From: JAVBMJ01 sp031551275
GTDB lineage: Bacteria > Bacteroidota > Bacteroidia > Bacteroidales > Rikenellaceae
Direction: 5' to 3'
NCBI GenBank assembly: GCA_031551275.1
Contig: JAVBNX010000015.1
Location: forward strand, 1 to 64,000
Length of the DNA: 64,000 bases
Below, piece by piece: positions 16,467 through 23,070 of this stretch. The notes under the pieces are model-generated. The model was not told the DNA's origin and made no database searches. It saw only the letters and a program-made list of their open reading frames with translations. The position numbers and the translations under genes were made by a program. Within the stretch, counting starts at the first letter, position 1, and each line of letters opens with the position of its first letter.

Positions 16467-17039
16467 GTGGACCAACCGCAAGGACATATCGGCAAAGTGT
16501 TGTACTCCATGGGCGAGGTAAGCGAGATTTTGGACGTCAAGCCCTCGGTCATCCGCTTCTGGGAGGGCCAGTTCTCGATCCTGCGCCCCAAAAAGAACGC
16601 CAAGGGCAACCGCATGTTCACGGTTGCCGACCTGGAGAACCTCAAGGTAATCTACCACCTGGTGCGTGAAAGGGGCATGACCCTCAAAGGGGCAGACAAG
16701 TATCTGAAAGCCAACCGAAAGCAGATCGACAAGAACGCCAAAGTGGTCGAAAGGCTGCACCGTGTCAGGGCCATGCTGCTCGAGATCAAACAGGAACTCG
16801 AAGACCCGCAGCCCGCCTCCGCAACGCAAGACGCCTCCGAAGAGGCGTCCCTGCCGTTCTACCCGCAGCAACTGTTCGACGTGGAGCCGATCACCGCCGC
16901 GCCTGCACAGCCGGCCAATTCTGCGCCCCAAACGGAAAGCGCGGCCGGGAATGCGTCCGAAAATGCACTCCCAACCGCGCCCGAAGCGCCCGTCCCGGCG
17001 GCAAAGCCCGCCGGGGTAATCGAACAAACACTATTCTAG
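16467..17039 (+). CDS. MerR-family transcriptional regulator
   Basis: 190 residues, GTG start. Residues ~10-80 are a MerR winged-helix: YSMGEVSEILDVKPSVIRFW, KKNAKGNRMFTVADLENLKV and YHLVRERGMTLKGADKYL. It is followed by a short coiled coil (VVERLHRVRAMLLEIKQELED). The C-terminal ~75 residues are Pro/Ala/Glu-rich and disordered, with no metal-binding cysteines, so the inducer is unknown. Proteins of this kind are conserved in Bacteroidota. It is divergent from ribK-ahcY with 71 bp between starts, which makes that operon a possible target. Confidence 0.9.
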   Translation: MDQPQGHIGKVLYSMGEVSEILDVKPSVIRFWEGQFSILRPKKNAKGNRMFTVADLENLKVIYHLVRERGMTLKGADKYLKANRKQIDKNAKVVERLHRVRAMLLEIKQELEDPQPASATQDASEEASLPFYPQQLFDVEPITAAPAQPANSAPQTESAAGNASENALPTAPEAPVPAAKPAGVIEQTLF

Positions 17040-17081
17040 GCCCCACCCTCTCATCTGCCCGATTACCCGTGGGCGGGTCGA

Positions 17082-18158
17082 TCAATCACAGTCGTCCCAG
17101 TCGACCCAGATGCGGACAGGACGGACCTGAAAGGCGCTCGTCTTGTCGCTCACGGCGATCTCGGAGGTGGCGAAGTTAATCGACATGGCTTTCCCTGCCT
17201 GGTACTGGGGGTCGTTGTCCTCGGTGGAGGTCCAATAGGTCCCGTCCGAGAGGGGCGTCCCGCCGACGGCAACCAGTTTTTGATTGAACCGGTCGCGGTA
17301 ATATGTATCGGTGGGGATGTAGTCGTCGAACAGCCCTTCCCAGAAGTGCCGCCAGTAGCCGATATACTCGCAGAAAAGATAGGCCATATCATGGTGCGTG
17401 GGGAGCAGCCACTCGCTGCCCTGCGCAATGCAGTACTCGAACGCGGGGAAATCCGGCGTGCTGTTAGCAGTCTTGTAGGCGGTATAGGCCAGTAAATTGG
17501 CGTCGCAGTATTCCCGGCTTGTGCTGTTTACCAGGGCAGGGGCCGTGCTCCATTGCATCCCGGCCGGGCTCTCGTACAGCGAGACGATATGGTACACGCG
17601 GCACCAGTCGTATTCGCTGTCGTACCAATCGGCATAAACAAGCCCCACGACCACCCCGCGCTCGAAAAAGTAGCTGTCCGCGCCGATCCCGGTATAGTCC
17701 AATTTAAGGGGCAGCTTCTTGATCGCCGTGCGGGCGTCCCGGTCGGTCGAGTAGACGGCTATTTCGTTTTCGGCGGTTTGGGGCGTGATCCGCCAGTCCA
17801 CCGCCGGGGCGGCCACGGTAATGATGCGCGCCACGGTGTCCAAAGCGACGTCCCAGGTTGTGCGTTCGCTCGATTGGACAGCCAGGTGGTCGAGCCCGCC
17901 CGAAGCCGGGGGCGGGTTGAGGATCAGCCCTATGAGTAACCCTTCGGGAGCGTCTTCGGGCAGGGTGTAGGAAATGTCGCGCACCTCGCCCAGTTCAAAG
18001 GGTTGCTGCTCTTCGATGATCACGCCGATCGAGGGCAGATTATCTCCCTCTTCGCACCCGCAATCGCGGGCCCGGAGGAAGTCGACCTCCTCCTTCATGC
18101 AGCCGCTCATCAACAGGACGGCGCACGGCAATAATTTTATGATTTGTGGAATTTTCAT
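17082..18158 (-). CDS. Surface lipoprotein with DUF1566/FISUMP-like C-terminal domain (paralogue 1)
   Basis: 358 residues. Lipoprotein signal PCAVLLMSGC, followed by an acidic Cys-containing stretch and a beta-rich domain (FELGEVRDISYTLPEDAPEG). Residues ~160-358 look like the DUF1566/FISUMP type of C-lectin-like fold: VGLVYADWYDSEYDW, WLLPTHHDMAYLF, DGTYWTSTEDNDP and FQVRPVRIW at the end. The product of 18191-19348 is a clear paralogue with the same order. Last gene of a three-gene operon (gap 32 bp). It is probably an exported ligand-binding or adhesive protein; no enzymatic role is seen. Confidence 0.75.
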   Translation of the reverse strand: MKIPQIIKLLPCAVLLMSGCMKEEVDFLRARDCGCEEGDNLPSIGVIIEEQQPFELGEVRDISYTLPEDAPEGLLIGLILNPPPASGGLDHLAVQSSERTTWDVALDTVARIITVAAPAVDWRITPQTAENEIAVYSTDRDARTAIKKLPLKLDYTGIGADSYFFERGVVVGLVYADWYDSEYDWCRVYHIVSLYESPAGMQWSTAPALVNSTSREYCDANLLAYTAYKTANSTPDFPAFEYCIAQGSEWLLPTHHDMAYLFCEYIGYWRHFWEGLFDDYIPTDTYYRDRFNQKLVAVGGTPLSDGTYWTSTEDNDPQYQAGKAMSINFATSEIAVSDKTSAFQVRPVRIWVDWDDCD

Positions 18159-18190
18159 CTTCTTTCTGTTTTAAATATTCGCCCCGGTAA

Positions 18191-19348
18191 TCATCCCACG
18201 TCCTGGTCGTCCATATCGACCCACACCCTGACGGGCCGGACCAGGCGCGTAGCAAGCTTCGCATCAACAGAGCAGAAACCGTCGTTGAAATAGACGTAAA
18301 ATGCCTTTTCGGGAGACGGCAGGCCGCTGAAGGGCGTGAAGTTCTGCGTTCCCTGGGTCGAGCTCCAGTAGGGCCAATCGTGCCTTAGGGGCATCCCCCC
18401 GACGGCGGCCAGCAGGGCGTTCTTTCTCTCACGCCAGTACGTGCTGGGCGACATAACTCCCCAACCGAAATCACGATTACCGAACCACTGGTAATCGTAG
18501 TATGTCCAGTCGTCATACCAGTTGACCATCCACTCCAGCTCCGTGACCGAGGGCAGGTACCACCCGTCGCCCTGCCCGGCGCAGAAGTCGAACGCCGGGA
18601 AAGTGACGCCCGGATGCCCGCCCTGATACAGGTCGGCGGCTTTCAGGTTGTTGTCCCCGAACTTAGGGTCGTCGCATCCGGTATCCTCGCTCACGCTGCT
18701 CCACGCCATGGTGGTTTCGCTCTCCACCAGCGACATGATGTAGTAGACACGGTGGTTGCCGTAGTCGTTTTCAGACTCGTAACTGTCGTGATAGCAGATG
18801 CCCGTGACCACCCCGTGCTCGTAGTAGTACCCCTCGTTGCCGTCGACCCCGGTAAAGTCGAGTTTGAGGTCGATCTTCTGGATCGCCGTGCGCCCCTTCC
18901 CGTCGGAGGAGTAGATGGCGATGGTCTTGGCGATGTTGCCCAGGGAGACACTCCTGCTATCGGGGGCGGTGGTCACGACCAATTTTTGGTTTTCCGTGTC
19001 CAGCTCGATCGTCCACATTTCCTCGGGGACGTACCGGGTCACGGCGGCCACGGCGGTTGGGGCGGCCATGGCGAACTGCGGCGCCGAAAAACCGCCGGAT
19101 TCGGGTTCGAGGATCAACCCGACCACGATCCCATGGGGGGCGTTTTCAGGCAGGGTGTAAGGAATGTCCCGGGTTTCGCCCAATTCGAAGACCTCCTCAT
19201 TGGAGATCGTAATGGCGATGGATTCGAGGTCCTGGCTCCCGCCGCCGCCCGTGCAGCCCTGGTCGCGCAGGTAGTCGAGTTCCTGTTTCATACAGCCGCC
19301 CAGCAGAATGGCGGGCAGCAGGATTTTAATAACGTGTTGAGTTTTCAT
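18191..19348 (-). CDS. Surface lipoprotein with DUF1566/FISUMP-like C-terminal domain (paralogue 2)
   Basis: 385 residues, paralogue of the downstream gene. Lipobox ILLGGC after MKTQHVIKILLPA, then the shared MKQELDYLRDQGC stretch and the beta domain EVFELGETRDIPYTLPENAP. The central part holds an insertion absent from paralogue 1 (around ATSRYVPEEM-like residues 95-115). The C-terminal domain shows GWYLPSVTELEWMVNWY, YWSSTQGTQNF and TRLVRPVRVW. The gap to the upstream beta-barrel gene is 28 bp. The tandem duplication and divergence suggest that both are exposed and act together with the barrel protein, but the ligand is unknown. Confidence 0.75.
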   Translation of the reverse strand: MKTQHVIKILLPAILLGGCMKQELDYLRDQGCTGGGGSQDLESIAITISNEEVFELGETRDIPYTLPENAPHGIVVGLILEPESGGFSAPQFAMAAPTAVAAVTRYVPEEMWTIELDTENQKLVVTTAPDSRSVSLGNIAKTIAIYSSDGKGRTAIQKIDLKLDFTGVDGNEGYYYEHGVVTGICYHDSYESENDYGNHRVYYIMSLVESETTMAWSSVSEDTGCDDPKFGDNNLKAADLYQGGHPGVTFPAFDFCAGQGDGWYLPSVTELEWMVNWYDDWTYYDYQWFGNRDFGWGVMSPSTYWRERKNALLAAVGGMPLRHDWPYWSSTQGTQNFTPFSGLPSPEKAFYVYFNDGFCSVDAKLATRLVRPVRVWVDMDDQDVG

Positions 19349-19376
19349 TGTCGGTGAGGCATTATGGGTGATGGAT

Positions 19377-20138
19377 TTATTTGAGTTTGTAGATCAGGTT
19401 GGCGCGCCTGACGCCGCCCAGCTTGAAGATCACTCCGGCGGAGAGGGCCCAGTAGGCGTTCTGGCGGGCGTAACCCACGGTGGCGATGTTGTCGAACTCG
19501 CGGTCGACGATCCACATCCCCGTGCCGCGCAGTTGCAGATCGAGCGTGCGGCTGAGCTTCTGGCGCAGGACCACGTCGCCGCCCAGCCCCAGGCTGATGT
19601 CGCCCTTGGTCATGTCCTTGACGTAGACGCTGTTGTCGGACTTGCGGCGCACGTCGGTATCGAAGTGGAGCGCGTAGACCCCCGGGCTGACGATCAGCTT
19701 GGGCCAGGCGTAGGCCATGCAAGGGCCCGCCAGTCGGTTGACGTTCAGGTCGAGGTGGAGTCCGGCCGTCCACATACCGATCCGGGAGTAGAGGTCGCCG
19801 TAGCTCATGGTGGGGAAGGCCTGCTCCTTATAATAGGTAAAGCCGTCCGGGGCGAGCTGGTAGCCGGCGGCGTAGCTGCGCGACCCCGCCTTGTTGAGCG
19901 CGTAGTCGGCCGTGGCGCTCACACCCAGGAAGGGCGTCGCCTGCCAGGTGGCCTGCAACCCGGCGGTGGCACCGATATAGGTCTTGTCCCCTGCCAGGGA
20001 GTTCATATCGCCCCAGAAGAAGGGCGTGCCCGCGCTCACGCCGATGCTCCAGCGGGAGTAGCGGTAAGCGGATTTTTTGGGTGCGCCGTGCGCGGCAAGG
20101 GTGAGGGCGCACAGGCACAGGGTGAGGGTTTTTTTCAT
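19377..20138 (-). CDS. Outer-membrane beta-barrel protein
   Basis: 253 residues. Signal peptide MKKTLTLCLCALTLAAHG, then alternating hydrophobic/aromatic strands: SRWSIGVSAGTPFFWGDMN, TYIGATAGLQATWQATPFLG, MWTAGLHLDLNVNRLAG and AYWALSAGVIFKLGG, ending in a strand with basic residues. This resembles small eight-stranded barrels of the OmpA/OprF or DUF3575 type, without a peptidoglycan-binding domain. It is the first gene of the operon with two lipoproteins and is divergent from two AraC-type regulators. It may be the scaffold or sensor for that surface module; the role is inferred from position only. Confidence 0.75.
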   Translation of the reverse strand: MKKTLTLCLCALTLAAHGAPKKSAYRYSRWSIGVSAGTPFFWGDMNSLAGDKTYIGATAGLQATWQATPFLGVSATADYALNKAGSRSYAAGYQLAPDGFTYYKEQAFPTMSYGDLYSRIGMWTAGLHLDLNVNRLAGPCMAYAWPKLIVSPGVYALHFDTDVRRKSDNSVYVKDMTKGDISLGLGGDVVLRQKLSRTLDLQLRGTGMWIVDREFDNIATVGYARQNAYWALSAGVIFKLGGVRRANLIYKLK

Positions 20139-20159
20139 ATGGTAAGATTATTCGACCCG

Positions 20160-20167
20160 CAAAAGTA
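20160..20167 (-). promoter_or_regulatory. -7 promoter element of the beta-barrel/lipoprotein operon
   Basis: On the minus strand this reads TACTTTTG, matching TAnnTTTG, 21 bp before the ATG at 20138. A minus-strand TTTG lies at 20193-20196, but the spacer of 25 bp is longer than usual, as expected for a promoter that needs an activator. Confidence 0.5.
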
Positions 20168-20230
20168 TATCCGGGGGATGGATCGAACGGGACAAATCGT
20201 ACAAAGTCGCGCGACAGAACGTACAAAAAA

Positions 20231-20276
20231 TTGTCCGCACCCGTTGGCTTTGTCCGGTTGGATGCGTTTTGTCCGG
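20231..20276 (+). repeat. Three TTGTCCG direct repeats at 19-bp spacing
   Basis: TTGTCCG starts at 20231, 20250 and 20269, so the copies are exactly 19 bp (about two helical turns) apart; the last two extend to TTTGTCCGG. On the left are two GTACAAA copies (20199 and 20221). The cluster sits in the 232-bp gap between divergent operons, one of which encodes AraC-type proteins, and looks like an array of regulator half-sites. Confidence 0.6.
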
Positions 20277-20357
20277 ATGGCTGCGAAAATGGTCGGGAAA
20301 TGGCGGTAACGTCGTGATTTTTTGCCGGATAATGTAGTCGGGGATTTGTTTTTGGGC

Positions 20358-20365
20358 TATCTTTG
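20358..20365 (+). promoter_or_regulatory. -7 promoter element of the AraC-type regulator pair
   Basis: TATCTTTG, a good -7 match, ends 6 bp before the ATG at 20371, so transcription would begin at or next to the start codon (leaderless). No -33 TTTG stands at 19-20 bp. Confidence 0.5.
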
Positions 20366-20370
20366 TTCTT

Positions 20371-20940
20371 ATGGAGTACCGTGATGTGATCTTGTCGCTC
20401 TCTGCCGCCGTTATCCTGCTCGCCTGTACGGTGGCGGGTATGGTAGCGCTCGCCTTTTCGCAAAGGGGGCGCAACTGGGCGCGCAGGGTTTTGGGGCGTC
20501 CCAGGCGTCCCAAAACCCCGGCGAAAGGGGGCGCAGCCTCCCCGGTTCCGGCCGCCAAACCACTGGCCCTGACCCGCGAACGACTGACAGGAGCGGTGGT
20601 CGAAGGACGGATGATGCTCGACCCCGACCTGAAGATCGGCGATCTGCTGCTGCCGCTGGGGACCAACCGCACCTACCTATCCAACTTCATCAACAGCAAC
20701 TACGGGACGAACTTCCGGGGGTTTATCAACCGATGCCGGATCGAGGAGCTGGGCAGGCTGGCCGCGCTGCCGGGCAACAAAGGCAAAAACATAGCCGAGC
20801 TCGTCCCCCAGGCCGGGTTCGGGAGTTACCGGAGCTACCTGCGGGCGCGGCGCGAGGCGGCGGGGGATGCGGGGAAGAGTGAGGAGGCGGCGAACGCCAC
20901 AGGGGGCGCGGCGGAGTCCGGGGCTGGAAATTTCGTATAA
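20371..20940 (+). CDS. Small membrane-anchored AraC-type HTH protein
   Basis: 189 residues. One N-terminal transmembrane helix (VILSLSAAVILLACTVAGMVA), a basic Pro/Ala linker, then an AraC/XylS-like two-HTH domain from about residue 80: KIGDLLLPLGTNRTYLSNFI, NYGTNFRGFINRCRIEELG and IAELVPQAGFGSYRSYLR. It lacks the multi-helix sensor part of its neighbour. The following larger regulator has the same DNA-binding layout, so the pair probably arose by duplication and partial loss; they may form mixed dimers. The next gene starts 18 bp after the stop. Confidence 0.8.
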   Translation: MEYRDVILSLSAAVILLACTVAGMVALAFSQRGRNWARRVLGRPRRPKTPAKGGAASPVPAAKPLALTRERLTGAVVEGRMMLDPDLKIGDLLLPLGTNRTYLSNFINSNYGTNFRGFINRCRIEELGRLAALPGNKGKNIAELVPQAGFGSYRSYLRARREAAGDAGKSEEAANATGGAAESGAGNFV

Positions 20941-20958
20941 AACCATAAAGACCGACAA

Positions 20959-22101
20959 ATGAACTCTTTTGCGCACGACCTGGACCTGATGTTGTACCTC
21001 GCCCCGGTGATCGTCTGCTTCTTCGGGGCGGCGGTGCTGCTGTCCAATCCGAGGCGCGTGGCCCACCACGGCTGGCTGGCGCTGTGCTTGAGCACACTGG
21101 GGGCGACGCTGAGTTTCACCTTTTGCTACGACCAGTACTTCGGGGCGGCGCTACGCGAGGCGCTCCACTCGGTCTACTACATCATGTCGATCCTGGTCGC
21201 CGTCACGGTGTTGTTCTACTTCACGGCCCTGATGCGGCCCCACAGGCTGACCAAACGCTACATCGCGGTCTTTGTAGGCATCGCCGTCGCCTACGCGCTG
21301 GTGCTGACCCTCCCGGACGCGGTGGCCGGGCAGAGCGGATGGAACGGCTACGCGGGGAGCAACAACCGGGCGTTCAGGATATTCGCCGCCGTGTGCGACG
21401 CGTCGATCGAGGTGTACACCATCACGGCCGTCGTGGTCATGTTCATCCGGTACAGGCGCTTTATACGCTCCACCTACTCATACAGCGAGGGGATCAACCT
21501 ACGGTGGATCTTCCTGAGCAACGGGGTGTTGGCCCTGTTGGCCGTGGTTGATATCACCTGGAAGCTGAGCGCGAACGTGGGCGACAGCATGGGTTACAAC
21601 GCGATGGTGCTCGCCGCCGTATCGCTCGTCTTCTGGCTGGGCTACACCCAGGGCGAGGTCCCCGCCGAGACGCCGCCCGCGCGGGGCAACGGCGACGGGG
21701 AGGCCCCTATGGAGCAGCAGGAGCGCGAGGCGATCTCGCTCACGCGCCCCACACCCCGCCAGGAGCAGACCAAGCAGGCGTTGCTGGAGTATTTCCTCAA
21801 CGAAAAGCCCTACCTCAACCCGAAGCTCAGCCTGGACGAGGTGGCGGCCGCCATCGGGGCCAAGAGCGGGTACCTCTCCAGGCTGATCAACCGGGAATTC
21901 AACGTCAATTTCTACACCTTTGTCAACGATTACCGCCTGGACTACGCCATCGGGGTAATGAAAAGCAGCGAAAAACCAAACATCGGGGAGCTGGCGGCCG
22001 CGGCCGGCTTCAGGTCGCGCAGCGTGTTCTACTACCAGTTCAGAAGGCGCACGGGGCGCACACCGCACGATTATATGCGTTCGGAGGCGGGTTTGCAGTA
22101 A
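20959..22101 (+). CDS. AraC-family regulator with multi-helix membrane sensor
   Basis: 380 residues. Residues ~10-245 contain about seven hydrophobic helices (for example YLAPVIVCFFGAAVLL, SILVAVTVLFYFTALM, YIAVFVGIAVAYALVLTL, WIFLSNGVLALLAVVDI, AMVLAAVSLVFWLGY). A charged linker is followed by the AraC DNA-binding domain (~270-380): LSLDEVAAAIGAKSGYLSRL, INREFNVNFYTFVNDYRL and AAAAGFRSRSVFYYQFRRRT. The signal is therefore sensed in the inner membrane and the output is direct DNA binding. Likely target: the divergent barrel/lipoprotein operon and its own promoter, through the TTGTCCG repeats. Confidence 0.88.
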   Translation: MNSFAHDLDLMLYLAPVIVCFFGAAVLLSNPRRVAHHGWLALCLSTLGATLSFTFCYDQYFGAALREALHSVYYIMSILVAVTVLFYFTALMRPHRLTKRYIAVFVGIAVAYALVLTLPDAVAGQSGWNGYAGSNNRAFRIFAAVCDASIEVYTITAVVVMFIRYRRFIRSTYSYSEGINLRWIFLSNGVLALLAVVDITWKLSANVGDSMGYNAMVLAAVSLVFWLGYTQGEVPAETPPARGNGDGEAPMEQQEREAISLTRPTPRQEQTKQALLEYFLNEKPYLNPKLSLDEVAAAIGAKSGYLSRLINREFNVNFYTFVNDYRLDYAIGVMKSSEKPNIGELAAAAGFRSRSVFYYQFRRRTGRTPHDYMRSEAGLQ

Positions 22102-22128
22102 TTTTTTTACATTTTGCCGGAGAATTGT

Positions 22129-22136
22129 TACTTTTG
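22129..22136 (+). promoter_or_regulatory. -7 promoter element before the CDF exporter gene
   Basis: TACTTTTG matches TAnnTTTG and lies 24 bp before the ATG at 22161. An upstream ATTTTG has too short a spacer to be a normal -33. Confidence 0.45.
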
Positions 22137-22160
22137 CGATAGTTTTTCGTCTAATGTAAA

Positions 22161-23048
22161 ATGTCCGGCCACCACCACGACCATAACCACGCCCACGCGG
22201 GGAAGAACATCGCTTTGGCGTTCGCGCTCAACCTGTTCTTCTCGGTGTTCGAATTCGCGGGCGGGATATTGACCGGCAGCATGGCGATCCTCTCCGACGC
22301 CGTGCACGACGCGGGGGACGCGCTCTCGCTGGGCGTGGCCTGGTACCTGCAACGCCTGTCGAACAAAGGCGGCGACGAGAAATTCTCCTACGGGTACCGC
22401 CGTTTCTCGCTGCTGGGCGCGCTGTTCATATCGATCGTGCTGGTGATCAGCTCGTTCTTTATCATCCGCGAAAGCATCCTGCGCCTGGCCGCCCCCGGGC
22501 AGCCCCACGCCGGGGGGATGATGGTGATGGCCGTGGCCGGCTTATTGGTCAACGGATTGGCGGCCTGGCGTTTGAACCGGGGCAAGTCGATCAGCGAGCG
22601 CGCCGTGTTCCTGCACATGATGGAGGACGTGCTGGGCTGGGCGGCCGTGCTGGTCGTGGGCGGGATCATGTATTTCGTCGACGCCCCCTTCCTCGATCCG
22701 CTGCTCTCGATCGGGATCTCGCTCTGGGTGTTGTGGAACGTGTGGGGCAACCTGAAAGCCGCCCTCAAAGTGATGCTGCAAGGGGCGCCGGAAGGGATCG
22801 ACGCCGAGAGCCTCAAAAAGGAGATCCTGGAGATCGACGGGGTGGTGGGGATCCACGACCTTCACCTCTGGTCGCTGGACGGGCAACAGGCGGTGGCAAC
22901 GCTCCACGTCGCGGTCGGCAAAGAGGCGGACTGGGGCGCGGTAAGGGATAAAACGCACGAGGTATGCAAACGCCACGGCATCGGCCACTCGACCGTGGAG
23001 GTCGAACAACAAGGCTCCGGGTGCGACTACGGGGAGTGTGCGGTATAA
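22161..23048 (+). CDS. Cation diffusion facilitator (zinc-type exporter)
   Basis: 295 residues, six transmembrane helices plus a C-terminal cytoplasmic domain, as in CzcD/ZitB. The His-rich N-terminus (SGHHHDHNHAHAGK) probably gathers metal. Helix 2 carries AILSDAVHDAGDAL and helix 5 HMMEDVLGWAAVL; together these give the four-residue His/Asp site typical of Zn-exporting CDFs. The C-terminal domain contains EILEIDGVVGIHDLHLWSLDG and HSTVEVEQ. It should exchange Zn or related ions for protons at the inner membrane. The M16 protease start codon lies 22 bp after its stop. Confidence 0.93.
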   Translation: MSGHHHDHNHAHAGKNIALAFALNLFFSVFEFAGGILTGSMAILSDAVHDAGDALSLGVAWYLQRLSNKGGDEKFSYGYRRFSLLGALFISIVLVISSFFIIRESILRLAAPGQPHAGGMMVMAVAGLLVNGLAAWRLNRGKSISERAVFLHMMEDVLGWAAVLVVGGIMYFVDAPFLDPLLSIGISLWVLWNVWGNLKAALKVMLQGAPEGIDAESLKKEILEIDGVVGIHDLHLWSLDGQQAVATLHVAVGKEADWGAVRDKTHEVCKRHGIGHSTVEVEQQGSGCDYGECAV

Positions 23049-23070
23049 ACGAACAAATCTTACAAACTAT

